Below, one piece after another: positions 47,661-58,910 of a stretch of DNA of 64,000 bases. The stretch is from Sipunculus nudus (lineage: Eukaryota > Annelida > Sipuncula > Golfingiida > Sipunculidae): contig CM049307.1 in NCBI GenBank assembly GCA_026874595.1, forward strand, positions 44,152,362 through 44,216,361, in the 5' to 3' direction. The number at the start of each line of letters is the position of its first letter. The first letter of the stretch is position 1. A model generated the notes under the pieces. That model ran no database searches. It was not told where the DNA came from and was given only the letters and a program-made list of their open reading frames with translations. A program made the position numbers and the translations under genes.

Positions 47661-47869
47661 GGACAAAGAAATAAAAATAGAAATTCAGGTCTCCCATCCG
47701 ATCGTTATACGCGGTTGATCAAAATGTCAGCCGGGTATATAAAAATATGTATTCAGGTAGCAGAGTCACCACCGCCGCTTCATCAGCTGCCTGAAATTCA
47801 ACAACAGTGATATATGTTTTATCATTTTTTCGCACTTTTGAGTGTCCTTGTTCCATGGCAATAGACTGA

Positions 47870-48240
47870 TACACTTATGGAACGTTTGTTCAGTAGTTTC
47901 TTTTCAGCACAAACTGCACTGGTATGACGAGGTCATGAATATGTATGACTGCTGGTTTATAGACAAGGTGATGATGAAACTTTGTTGCTTGTGTTTCAGG
48001 GTCCATACATATTTTGCGAGCTCTGTTTTGTTTGAGTGGGTCCCGTAACTGAAGGATTTGTTGTGGTTGTTGTAACGTTCTCCACCCGTCGCCATGGAAC
48101 AACGGGATCCAACACTGCGAAAAAGAAATGATATAAACCGACATCGCAGCAGTTGAATTTGAGTTACCTGATGAGCCGAAGAGGCGAAACTGACGGTAGA
48201 GATTAAAATCTATCACTGGTGTCATTTCGGCCCGCTGACA
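47870..48240 (-). pseudogene. Penelope-like element fragment (GIY-YIG endonuclease region)
   Basis: On the minus strand 48080-47905 reads ERYNNHNKSFSYGTHSNKTELAKYVWTL, the R-N-H..SF..K..T-L..Y-W pattern of the Penelope-like GIY-YIG domain, followed by CSLC and, after a frameshift, EKKLL. No reverse transcriptase remains nearby. The call is by family pattern. Confidence 0.6.
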
Positions 48241-48879
48241 TTCGAGAGTCTACGACCAGCGTACGGGCTGTCACCATTCATGCTCTGTTGTAAAACATAG
48301 AGCCCTATATGACCGTATGTATATATATAATTTGATCCTTAAAATTAGTCTTTATACGTGGAAGTGCGCGAGAGGAGAATACCTGCCGGAGAAACGCAGG
48401 TAGAGTTTCACAGATAATTGCATATTTCTTTGATAATTGCATATATTTGTCTGAACCGACTAATAATCGATCATCAGTCAGTTTGCTCAAACCGATGGTC
48501 GATTATGAAAAAGGAACCGACTCCCACCACTACATATACCCCCATCCCCCTCTATATTGACGCCCCTGAGCGCAAACAATCGGCTGAGCAAAAGCTAATA
48601 AATCAATGTGTTAGTGAATCAAACATTATGTATAATCACTCTTCATTTTATGTGTCAGTTTTTTTAAACAATTGAAATGTATATGTTGCAAAGCACATAC
48701 AGGCGCAAAGGAAAATAGAAACGAGCACTGCAAATGGTGCATAAAACGCCCGTCACATATCTTGTACCTCTCAGCTCATTTAACATGCGCGAATTTTGCA
48801 AGAATGTAATTCAGCTGAGAAACTGTATTGTTTAATATTCATTATGAGTTTCATGGAAATCCATAAGATTTCTGTTTCG

Positions 48880-49215
48880 TCGTCACGGTGCCACCAAAGT
48901 GCAGTCAACTCAGACCTCATAAGATATGCGTGGATTTTGCTGAAAATCGAACTTAGGTGATTTTTTTACTGATTCATATTTTTTCTTTAGTTTTATAAAA
49001 ATCCATCATATTACTTGTAAGTTATCACTGCGACACCACAAAGTAGCCTAGTGACCTCTGACCTTATTAACTATGCGTGGACTTTGCACATAATCGAACT
49101 CGGGCAAGATAAGTAGTTACATTAACTACTTGTTAATAGTTTTGGCGAGTTTCGTGAAAATCCATCGAAGCATCGGCAATTTATTGCGAAGTATACGGAC
49201 GGACACTGGGTATAA
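48880..49215. repeat. Dispersed repeat family with TTCGTGAAAATCCATC core, copy 2
   Basis: Same blocks as 46200-46455 and partly duplicated internally (GCGTGGATTTTGC..AATCGAACT occurs twice). Ends with GGACGGACACTGGGTATAA. Same orientation as copy 1. Confidence 0.55.
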
Positions 49216-49402
49216 AAAGCGAGAGTTGCATATTTTCATTATATTTTCCAAATTTCAGAAAGAACAAGACCACAAAGCCTTCAATAGAAGACGTTATTTT
49301 TTTATATTTTTATTGAATTTTCTACTTGTTCCTCTGATTAAGTGCTGAATAACACGTTAATATGTATATATATATATATTAATTTATAAATAACCTTATT
49401 AC

Positions 49403-49481
49403 CTGGGATGCACTTAGGCGCCATTGGACTCTGAGGTGGAGACACGGTACAGTTATTACCGTAGATGTAGTACTGCTTGTT
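49403..49481 (-). CDS. Ependymin-related exon 3
   Basis: NKQYYIYGNNCTVSPPQSPM..KCIP plus one base. Two cysteines bracket the segment as in the family. Acceptor GCTTCAG, donor GTAATA, ends in phase 1. Confidence 0.8.
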
Positions 49482-50046
49482 CTGAAGCATATAGGAGGAT
49501 TAAAAGCAATATAAAATACTGACACTATCGTTAAAGGTGCCCATTCACCTACCTTTTAAAAAATAATGTATGTGATTTCTGGCTTCTGCTGGTGATATAT
49601 TAATGATCTAAATGTAATTTTTATTTGTGTTAAGTTCTTATAAGGCCTTCGTGAAGACGGTATGAAATTGGTTATCAACATGTTTGTAAACACAGCAATG
49701 TTCAAGTTGCAAAAAAGGGAAAAACATGTTACCTTAGGTGGTAGGTTGCATATATGCGGAGGTAGAAAGGTCACTTGTTGCAGAACGCCATTTACAAAGC
49801 TCTGGCTTATATGACTTGCTGCAATATACTTGTTGAATTTGTTTTGATTATTTTGGCGGGCCCCAACATATTATAAACACGTTGATATAAACAAAACAAG
49901 CAGCCCGTGTGCTTTGATATCCACGTTTTCTAGCTTATTTTAATAAAAGCTCCAAGGGATTACCTTTAGTTTATAAAGGCCGGATAGGTGATTGGGCCCC
50001 TTTAAGCATAACAGTAAGAAATGTAGAAATACCATATAACACTTAA

Positions 50047-50232
50047 GTACGGAGTCCGGGAGACGACATGGTGAAAAATATTTATTAATTCGTGCGCACG
50101 AATTACTAATTCGTGGCCACGAATTACTAATCCGTGCGCACGAATTACTTATTCGTGGCCAAGAATTACTAATCCGTGCGCACGAATTACTAGGTGTGAA
50201 AAATATTTTTCCAAGGTGGAAAAATATTTATT
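50047..50232 (+). repeat. Left TIR and subterminal palindrome array
   Basis: About five alternating copies of ATTCGTGCGCACGAATTA and ATTCGTGGCCACGAATTA variants follow the outer 40 bases, then CTAGGTGTGAAAAATATTT and TTTCCAAGGTGG. The left end has two more palindrome copies than the outer right end. Confidence 0.85.
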
Positions 50233-50488
50233 TCAATAGGATAACAAAGTAGCCGATAAGGCTAATGCTACTGCTCTCATGCATATATAAATTAAAAGAA
50301 AGTGAAAAATTAACATGAATGCATATATGTATATTTAAATGATCAGATTGGAAAAGTGCACATATATTCACACACGATAAGATATATATATATATATATA
50401 TATATAGTTACATAATATACGTTAATACAGATTGACATTCCACATACACTGATACTTATACATATATTATTACTGGTAGGCCTACGTC

Positions 50489-51605
50489 TCAGTCCATATC
50501 GAGCATATCAATTAGATTAAAAACATCAGTTTTTCCTATTGAAAATAGGTATTGATTTAAGTAACTGGCACCTAGTCGTAACTGAGTATGGCTAATTTTA
50601 TGTTGACGATGATTGTCGCAATAATAACTGTATATTTCTCGAGAAGCAGGGTTTAAACAGTCACGAAAAATTTCCTTAAAGGAATCGATTGAAGTAGACT
50701 TAAATATATGACACTGTTCCAAAGTTTGCAGGCTATTGAAAGGAAAGAAAAGAAAACTGGAAGGAAAGAAAAATGACAATCTTTCCGTTTAAACCTCAGT
50801 ATCTTTAGCAAATGCGATTTGCGCGTTTAGGGCTGTATAGGGCGGAGCATGAGACAGAGTTTGAGTTAATATATTAGCAGATAATCTGGTGATAGTCCGT
50901 AAATCATTTCATAAAATGTGGATTGTATAGCCAGCTCTCTTCTTATTTTAATACTCGACCATTATAGCGCTCTTACTATAGCTCCAGTGCTGGAAGTCGA
51001 GAGCGCTCCAGTACATGTTAAACATGCTTTTTGTTGTATACTCTCCAGTTGGTATGACTGTCTGACAGAACAATTGTTTAATATTAAAACACCATACTCC
51101 AGTACTAAGTGTATTAATGATTTATACATACGATCTAAAACTTTCATAGAGAATTGGAATTTATAATTTTTTCAAAATTTCCAAACGTTTATTGGCTTTC
51201 AAACATATCATGTTTATGTGTTCCTGTCAGGAAAGCGAATCCCAAATATGACATGAGAAGTTCTGTGAAGTTCATTTCACCTAGTTTATGCGTAATTTGT
51301 AATTTAGCATCACTGTCAAATGGCGATTAAGACCTGTAACTGGAGTTACTTTGTGAAGCAAAATAACTGAAAAAAATTTCAGCCTGATCGGCCTTGTCTA
51401 TCATAATGTTCCCATTTATAATTTTTTCAAAATTTCCAAACGCTTATTGGCTTTCAAAAATATCATGTTTATGTGTTCCTGTCAGGAAAGCGAATCCCAA
51501 ATATGACATGAGAAGTTCTGTGAAGTTCATTTCACCTAGTTTATGCGTAATTTGTAATTTAGCATCACCGTCAAATGGCGATTGAGAACTGTATAGCTTT
51601 ATTGG
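50489..51605 (-). pseudogene. Jockey/CR1-type LINE ORF2 fragments, partly duplicated
   Basis: The minus strand shows VLDRMYKSLIHLVLEYGVLI, then YQLESIQQKACLTCTGA (51147-50962), the C-terminal end of a LINE reverse transcriptase, and further on YSYYCDNHRQHKISHTQLRL..YLNQYLF (50650-50520), the post-RT segment. 51330-51413 encodes IDKADQAEIFFSYFASQ, the EN-RT linker motif. A 255-bp-offset duplication repeats 51161-51350 at 51416-51605. Stops and shifts throughout; dead. Confidence 0.7.
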
Positions 51606-51704
51606 ACACAAGTCTTGTATAAATGTTCCAATTATGAGATGAAGACACAAAATATCCAGCAATGTTCCTTATCATTTCTGCCCTTCAAATCCTTGTTTGA
51701 TAGG

Positions 51705-51973
51705 ATGAGGTTCCACTGCAAGTTTGGGCTAAGCAAAAGATTGATCGCTGCTAGTAAAGCAGTCAGTTCGATCAGAGAAGAGGTGAAAGAAACATTTAAG
51801 ATAGAGGAGCCCTTCATTGTTCAAATCCTCTTCAAAGAAGAAGACTTTGAGGATTACCTTGACCTCACAGAGGGAGCCCTTGCAACACTCGAGGAAGACA
51901 AGATCCACCGTCTGATCATCCTCCAGACTGCCCCAGTTCCTGACAAGTCTCAAGATGATTCTGAGGAGTCTAG
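51705..51973 (+). CDS. SAMD3-like exon 1 recognised (PB1-like domain)
   Basis: Begins one base after acceptor TTTGATAG. Encodes the basic first strand GLSKRLI and an acidic later stretch (KEEDFEDYLDLTEG..LEEDKIHRLIIL), as in PB1-like folds. The donor GTTAGC is weak but phase 2 fits exon 2. Confidence 0.7.
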
Positions 51974-54900
51974 GTTAGCTTAATAAGTTCATATTTTTTT
52001 AATTGAAAGAATAGAATTTAGTGGGAAAATTATCATATCTATTATGGAAGCTTAAATGGGTTTAATCACAGTGAACTTTGGCAATGAGAACTGAATATGT
52101 GGGCTTACTTTTCTCCAGTGCTTTCTATTATACATACTTAACTATTTCATTCTTTTACTTTCATATAAAAAAAATATTTGCTGATTCATCTCTTATTAAC
52201 ACAACAGATTCATAAAAATTCTTGGGGGTATGAATTATATGCTCATCAGCAAGTATTATTATACTCACATTACCTATTTATGTTAAACTGCTTTATTGTT
52301 TTCTAGCTCTGTCCAGATGGATACTGAAGAAGATTTAGATGGGCCATCTGAACCCTCAACTTCAGCTGAGGGTAGGAAGTCTAGTACAAAAGGAGGGACT
52401 GGACCATTTCCAGTGGTATACCGACTGCCGGTACACCAGGTACCACTGATTGTTCAAAAGAAGGTAGACACCCACCAGCAACTGAATAAAAATGATAGAC
52501 AGATGTTGCTGACAACCGTGTACAATCACGTGGTCTCATCCTATGACGGAGGGCTGTAAGTGGTTAGCTTTTTATTTGAAACAAATTTTTGTTGCACGAT
52601 TCCTGTCTCATATTTGATAATTTACAAGTTATTAAGGTTATCAGGTAAATCTTTATCTTTATTGAATATGTATAGTTCCTTACTGATAGAATGAAGTAAT
52701 ATGGTCATTGAATTGTTAGAAAAAGAAGGCTGGTACGATGTAACACAAATACAGATTCAACATTACAATGTGTTTCAGGTATCCTCTGTCATTTCACTAT
52801 GATAAGATGGCGGAGGCAGTGGTCAGGTACATACAGCCCAACCCAGCTGCTGGTCTGACCAGGGCTGAACTGTTACTGACCTGGAAGGAAAGGCTTGTGA
52901 GAAAATGGCAGAATTCAAGGTTTAGGCGGGATTCTGTCTATCGTGAGGTGCAGGCGAGGAAGCTGAAGAAGCCTGCAGAAGCTGTGAAGCAGAAAGGTAC
53001 TTCACCCACAGAAGCCTACACCTGGGGGACCACCAATTATTTGCCTTCCAGACCAGAGTCTGAGGATGATGAGAGCATCCAGAAACATAAAGAGTGGATG
53101 CAGCTTGAGAAACGTAGACTGAAGCCAGATAAACAGAAGGTATTTCATATTTATTACTGTTTTAGTTGAGTCAGCACAATCTTGTGTCAGACTGCAAGAC
53201 TTGAGTCTTCCCATGAGTTTGATGCACTATGAGGATGAGTCACTTGGAAGTCAAGTCTCTGTCTCACTTGGATTCAAGCTAAATGCTAACTTTTATCAAA
53301 GAGATGTTTGTATTTTCATGTTGGTCCACTTATTTTATGTTTACTCTTTTTATTATTTAACTCAAGGTTGTGAGATACAGTTAATATCCAGTGGATTATA
53401 TAATCTTTAAAAGATGGAAATGGATTCAAGAGAAGCTTAAGCAGAATTGATTAAGTAATATAAAAAAACTAAATATCTTTTATTATCCAGTTCATTTTGT
53501 AGACACAGTTTGGTTCTTTGGTTTTTGTTCATTCTTCAATATATTTCTCTATACTGTGTGCACAGGTGGAGAGGGTCATGAGGCTGACACTTGCTGATCG
53601 CCGCGCTTCAGTTGTAACAGAAGGTGTTGGAGTGGGAGCCATCATGGAAGAATATCCGTGGTTGCAAGGAAAAGATGGGGTAATTTTTTTTTCCTATAAA
53701 TTGCAGTTACATATTTTTTTATGATAATTAATTTATTTATTGAAGAAATAAGTGAAAATGAGTTCAAATTTATAGGAGTATAGTTTCATACATTGTTTAA
53801 ATATCATGTCTTTGTTGTATTTGTATATAGGAGGAACATTAATTTAATTTTTATCTCACCTACAGAAAACACTACAGGAAAGGAAAGAGAGGTAATACTG
53901 CTGTGTTTTTGTTTACATGTGGTGATAGTGGTGTTGGTGCTTTTTATATAGAACTTCATAGATATTTAGGATATGTTCTTTTGCTGACAACTGTGCTAAC
54001 ATAATGCTTCACTATATATATATATATTCTAATTAAAAAGGCTTCTTTTTCTTCCTTTTCACATAATTTTATATGTGTTTGGGGATGGTGGTGGTGGGAT
54101 TAATCGCTTTTATATTGTTAACCTTTACTTCAGAACCGGCTGATCATACAGAGTAGATTATTGTAAAATACTTATCACATTTTCATGATATGCTTAAGAC
54201 TGAGTATGAGATAGTGTATGAATTATTCACTAGACCTTTAGGATGAAAATCTAATGTATTACCAAATAAAAATTATATCCCGTAGTTTTTCACACTTTTT
54301 ATCAGATCCTGGCAGAGTTCCAGAGGCTTGGTCCTAAGATCAGTGATTTGAATATCGTGAAAGTGATCGTGAGTCAGGTGGAAAAAATCCAGAGAGGAAC
54401 CATGAGGCTTGTGCAGAACAAAAAGAAGGTACCTCCTGTGTTTGATAGGCTCAGCAAGATAAAGGAAGATGATCAAGAGTATAAATGTAAGTTTGAGACC
54501 AGGTAATTTTCTCTTTCACAACAATCTCTTTTTTTTTTATATGATTCACATACATAAAAACATGGTTGCATGACACAAATTCCCTAGCTTACAGTGTACA
54601 CAGAGTGTCGTGCTAATATTTGGATCAACATTTATAAAATTTGCAATTTCTTTTTATTAAAGGGGACCAATCACTTATCTGACCCCTATAAACTAAAGGT
54701 AATCCTATTGAGCCTTTCTAAAAATAGGCCGGTAAAAGGTGGATTTCACCGCACATAGGCCGCTTTCTTTGTTTATATCAACGTGTAAATAATATATAGG
54801 GGCCCACTGAAAAAAAAACCAAATTCAACAGGGCATCTGGGGGCAAGTAAAATAAGCCAGAGCATTGTAAATGGCACTTTGCATCAAGTGAACTTTCTTC

Positions 54901-56211
54901 CTCCTCATATATGCAGTCTACCAACTTGGGATTCTTGTTTTACCTGTTTGTCAAAATTGCTGTGTTTACAAACATATTGTTTATTAACAAGTTCATATTT
55001 ACATCACGAAGGCCTTATAAGAATATTTTCACAACCAAAAATACTGTCAGATCATTAAAATATACACAGAGGAAGCCAGAAGTCACATCATTTCTTTTTC
55101 CAAAGGTAGGTGAATGAGCACCTTTAAAGCTGGAACCACAACAGTTATTATTACATTGCTCATTTTGAACAGAATAAGTTTCTATTATCACTATTTGGCA
55201 TGTTATTACTTGGAAATACAGCACAGGTACTGATGAAAGTCCATATGTCTTTCATCTTTGTTGTAGATTCCAGGTTGTGTGGAGTTTTTCTGGCAATTCC
55301 AGTTCTTCTTGGTGAGAAAATGGAAGACCTATTCATTCAGGTAATACTTAAAATAATTTAAGTTATATGGTAAATATAATTTCAGTAAGTTTTTGATGTT
55401 TTAATTTCCCAGTATGTCTTGTTGACAGATAACCTGATATAAGGGGCATCAATATAGTATTGGAAAGGTGGTGTATATCTCCACTTTTTGGCAAGGGTAA
55501 TGGTCAGTGTAATCGTCCCCCTCCCTACCCCTTATTTTGAGACGAAAATATATATATTTTTAATGAAATATATGGATAATAAGAATAACAAACTTTTTTA
55601 CCATTTATGAGATTATACTATAAAATATTATACCTAAACCTACATGGTTTATACTGTAAACACAATACCTTATTTTCTCAAATCTGATACGTAATTGTAA
55701 TATATTTGTGATTTGTTTAATTAATAGCTTTTTAAATATGTCAAAACAGACGCAGAAAGATGTATAAATATGTGTGTCATCTCCCAATCTTCAAAGATAA
55801 ATGGACACCACTGCCTGTTATACTATGTGTATTTACATTTGTTGCTAAATCAATGCAACTGAAAACCATGTGAAATGAGCATTTCCCTGACAAGCATTCT
55901 AATTTTAACAGGTGGCTGGGGATGAAGAGCAACCCCAATGTACAGTTGGAATCCAGTACAAGGGTTATCTGGAAAGATGCAATGAACTGCAAGTTGTTCT
56001 AGATGGGGTTACAGTTGCCACCTGCGAGCAGTCACAGGAAGCATTAGCCACATTATTGGCAGGTTTATATGTTTTCAATATAGATTACCCAAAAGCCCTG
56101 CAGAACACTTTAAGGTTCTGTACCACAAGACTGCTAAATATGCAAGATGACCAAGGTCACACACGCAAGACCAGGATCCTTGTGGCAAAAATATATGAAA
56201 ATCTGAAATGA
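51705..56211 (+). CDS. SAMD3-like protein with PB1-like N terminus, 7 exons, ~515 aa
   Basis: Exons 51705-51973, 52307-52555, 52779-53139, 53566-53679, 54306-54486, 55267-55340 and 55912-56211 join with GT..AG introns in matching phase to ~515 aa ending TGA. Residues 1-75 (MRFHCKFGLSKRLIAASK..) look like a PB1/ubiquitin-like fold. About 85-115 is acidic and Ser-rich. About 150-220 (NHVVSSYDGGL|YPLSFHYDKMAEAVVRYI..WKERLVRKWQNSR) and 294-345 (TLADRRASVV..MEEYPWL..LAEFQRLG) match the conserved core of the SAMD3-like family. The C terminus (VTVATCEQSQEALATLLAGLYVFNIDYP..) carries that family's 'YvFN..YP' signature. The function of the family is not established. An alternative upstream start at 51615 exists without splicing; the acceptor TTTGATAG at 51703 suggests a missing 5' exon. 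It is the only intact gene inside the TTAA element. Confidence 0.75.
52307..52555 (+). CDS. SAMD3-like exon 2
   Basis: Acidic/Ser-rich linker (MDTEEDLDGPSEPSTSAEG) followed by FPVVYRLPVHQVPLIVQKKV and NKNDRQMLLTTVYNHVVSSY. Acceptor TTTTCTAG, donor GTAAGT. Confidence 0.78.
52779..53139 (+). CDS. SAMD3-like exon 3
   Basis: YPLSFHYDKMAEAVVRYIQP..LLTWKERLVRKWQNSRFRR, then basic and acidic low-complexity sequence ending KPDKQK. Acceptor GTTTCAG, donor GTATTT, ends in phase 0. Confidence 0.8.
53566..53679 (+). CDS. SAMD3-like exon 4
   Basis: VERVMRLTLADRRASVVTEG..IMEEYPWLQGKDG. This is the family's RR..I...YP.L block. Acceptor GTGCACAG, donor GTAATT, phase 0. Confidence 0.78.
54306..54486 (+). 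CDS. SAMD3-like exon 5
   Basis: ILAEFQRLGPKISDLNIVKV..VQNKKKVPPVFDRLSKIKED. Follows exon 4 in phase 0. Acceptor TTATCAG, donor GTAAGT. Confidence 0.78.
55267..55340 (+). CDS. SAMD3-like exon 6
   Basis: SRLCGVFLAIPVLLGEKMED-LFIQ, a short hydrophobic block. Acceptor TTTGTTGTAG, donor GTAATA. The small exon is supported by phase on both sides. Confidence 0.75.
55912..56211 (+). CDS. SAMD3-like terminal exon 7
   Basis: VAGDEEQPQCTVGIQYKGYL..LDGVTVATCEQSQEALATLL, then GLYVFNIDYPKALQ and the end LVAKIYENLK, TGA. The YVFN.dYP motif is the clearest family marker. A possible polyadenylation signal AATAAA is at 57113-57118. Confidence 0.82.
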   Translation: MAGDEEQPQCTVGIQYKGYLERCNELQVVLDGVTVATCEQSQEALATLLAGLYVFNIDYPKALQNTLRFCTTRLLNMQDDQGHTRKTRILVAKIYENLK

Positions 56212-56329
56212 GGGCCAATACAGACTTACTAAGGAAATAGTCAATATGTATATATGTATATGTGAGCCACAAACATGGGTTTGAATCTGAGATCCGCCCA
56301 ATATTTTCCCTTTTGCAATTTGTCTTAGT

Positions 56330-56393
<64 letters not shown>

Positions 56394-57187
56394 ACTTTTA
56401 AGTTGATATATTATAGTATATATAAATTATATTATTTTAAATGATATTTTATGGTATATATGATATATTAATTATATTGTATGATATTTTGTGAAAGGCG
56501 AGTATTTCGAAAGGCAGGCATTATTGTTGAATCGATAATCACTTCATATTTATAGTTACTTTTACAATATTTTTTGTATTTTGTTATCTCAGTAGGAAAC
56601 GCTTGTATATCACTTTATTTTGAACTATATGCATGTTCGATAACAGGTGAAACTAGACTTGTGGACAAATCATGTACTAGTTTACAAGGGGGAAGGTGAT
56701 TCAGCGGATTCACTTTCTTATAAACATACTAACGTGTAACAACATGCCATGGCACATAAAATATAACCATAATATGCTCCATAATATGCAAACATACAGG
56801 GGAAGGGGACAGGCCTGGATTATAAAACAAGATAAAAAATTTAATACACATAGACTGTAGGAGGTTTAAGAAAAATAAGATGGAACAGATTTTGGCCTAT
56901 ATAATATGCATCTCAGGCCATATATGAAGGGAAAGGTTTGGTGCATTTGAAATGAGTGGCTACAAATCGTCAAAGTGAAAATTGCAGCACTGAGGGTTTA
57001 CGGCACCACTGACTATTGTATACACTTTATATATACATAGGGTCTTTTTTTATTTGTTAAAGAAAATCTGAATCCAAAGAGCTTTTCATCAGAAAAATAA
57101 TATTCAAAGAAAAATAAAGCATTTCTTCAGTACTTACTGCACTTTTAAAACCATTTAGCTATATAAGGGCTAATTTCAATTTATAAT

Positions 57188-57242
<55 letters not shown>

Positions 57243-57690
57243 TCAATAAATATTCAGTATACATGTACCAATTTCATGTTTTATATATATATTAATTATA
57301 TGTATATATATATTCTAGGGATTTAAGTAAATATACTATATATATCATGTATAGGTATAATTTAAGAAATATATAATATATATTATATGATGTTATATTA
57401 TATGTATAATATATACAGTATATATATAATATATATGTATTGTTATATTTATTATATATGTACATATATGATTTATAATAAATAATTAATATAATACAAG
57501 CTACTTTTAGTCATTCAATTTCCTTTTAGCTTGAAATCATCATGCTGTCTTATTTGTACTAGTATAAATGATTGTACACATTATTTGTAATGATTTCAAG
57601 AAAAGTAAATTTTTGAAATTCATTGTTTTTTTTTGTTTTTTTTTAATTTCATATTTTATATTTGTTATGTGTGCAAAGATTTCTAAAATC
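56330..57690. other. AT-rich stretch downstream of the SAMD3-like gene
   Basis: Contains (AT)n tracts at 56332-56388 and 57190-57238 and many TATA/ATAT runs to 57480. No gene signal; probably 3'UTR and spacer of the element. Confidence 0.5.
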
Positions 57691-57691
57691 T

Positions 57692-57850
57692 AGTCCAGCC
57701 TGAGAAAAAACTACTCCAGCCTGAGTAGAAAGTACTCCAGCCTGAGAAGAAACTACTTCAGCCTGAGTATAAACTACTCAGGCTGGAGTAGTTGCCTACT
57801 CACTGGGGACACCGCAGCTGGAGTAGTCCAAACTACTCACGGTGAGTAGT
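57692..57850. repeat. Short inverted/tandem array of ACTACTCCAGCCTGAGTA
   Basis: Four forward copies of TACTCCAGCCTGAG variants are followed by the reverse form ACTCAGGCTGGAGTAG and two more TGGAGTAGT/ACTACTC pieces. The array can fold into a hairpin. Confidence 0.75.
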
Positions 57851-58124
57851 TTAGGTTTACAGTGTAACTGGAGTTACTTTGTGAAGCAAAATAACTGAAA
57901 AAAATTTCAGCCTGATCGGCCTTGTCTATAATAATGTTCCCATTATGCCCGAACGAGGATAAAGTAGGTTGTTGTTTCTTTTTTACCACAGAAAGCCTTA
58001 GAAATTTTCCACTATGCACGGCAACTGGATCTGTGAGTTTTATATTTATATTCTTTAAGTATCGCTTAAAGCCCTTTCTATTTTCAATATACAGAGTTCC
58101 GAATTTTCCAAGGTAGGAAGTCAC
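57850..58124 (-). pseudogene. LINE ORF2 linker fragment
   Basis: The minus frame from 58124 contains GNIIIDKADQAEIFFSYFAS, the pre-RT linker of Jockey/CR1-like LINEs. 57866-57935 is nearly identical to 51333-51413 at the other end of the TTAA element. Same orientation as the left fragments, so the SAMD3-like gene lies between two pieces of one LINE family. Confidence 0.65.
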
Positions 58125-58219
58125 GGAACTGTCGGAAGGCGCTGGGCTTCATTTTGACAACCGTGTGTGCCCGCTGAAACTGCCAGCTTTAGCCTAGACT
58201 GACTCGATGTGTGCTTGCT

Positions 58220-58480
58220 TCTCATTGGCTAGTAATTCGTGCACACGAATTAATAACTCGTGCGCACGAATTGGTAGCCAATGAGCATTGAGCCAGCAAC
58301 AGAAGAGAGTTGTTCTCATTGGTCACTAATTTGTGGCCACGAATTACTAATTACTAATATATATTTTTTTCCACCTTGGAAATACATTTTCACACCTAGT
58401 AATTCGTCCGCACGGATTAGTAATTCGTGCGCACGAATTAATAAATATTTTTCACCATATCGTCTCCCGGGACTCCGTAC
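58220..58480 (-). repeat. Right TIR and subterminal palindrome array
   Basis: Inverted copy of the left end (58345-58480), plus an inner set of palindromes at 58228-58270 and 58325-58345. ATTGGCTA/ATTGGTCA (inverted CCAAT) motifs sit between them, suggesting an inward-facing promoter on the minus strand. Confidence 0.8.
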
Positions 58481-58661
58481 TTAAGCCTTCGTTATACCCT
58501 TTGATATTGTTTAAGTTAACATTTCAAAGTTAACCAAGATTAAAACATTACCGGTTTTGTCGACAAATTCTTCGCGCAGCGGTAAAATTATCACAGTCAG
58601 CCCAGATCTCCTTAGTTTTAACCACTGCCCTGATATAGCAAGATTCTCTGGGTTCAACCAC

Positions 58662-58856
58662 CATGACTGAGAGGAGTGCTCGAGTACGGGTAATACTTTC
58701 CGAGTACTCGAGTCCAAAATTGGACTCGGGTACTCGTGTATGTACATGCATATCTGAATATTACTGCAAATATATGGGCAAACTGTTTATTCATTATCGT
58801 AGCGTGGCATATAGGGTTCTATACATATGCTAGTCAAATTAACAGAGGTCTTGTTA

Positions 58857-58910
<54 letters not shown>

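Larger units (their letters stand above)
50047..58480. mobile_element. 8.4-kb TIR element flanked by TTAA, carrying the SAMD3-like gene
   Basis: The left end GTACGGAGTCCGGGAGACGA at 50047 and the inverted right end GTACGGAGTCCCGGGAGACG (right edge 58480) stay nearly identical for over 60 bases, differing by one indel and one substitution. They then carry arrays of AATTCGTGCGCACGAATT/AATTCGTGGCCACGAATT palindromes and a shared GTGTGAAAA..TTTCCAAGGTGG block. TTAA abuts both edges (50043-50046, 58481-58484), the target duplication of piggyBac and Kolobok-like transposons. The right subterminal region extends to 58220 with more palindromes and CCAAT boxes. Inside are the SAMD3-like gene, LINE fragments and an (AT)n tract, but no transposase that I recognise. 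The whole lies in intron 2 of the ependymin-related gene. Confidence 0.75.

Noticed and set aside
53866-53891. Small plus-strand ORF with acceptor and donor that could be an extra SAMD3-like exon
   Set aside because: Including it shifts exon 5 out of the conserved ILAEFQRLG frame, whereas exon 4 joins exon 5 directly in phase 0.
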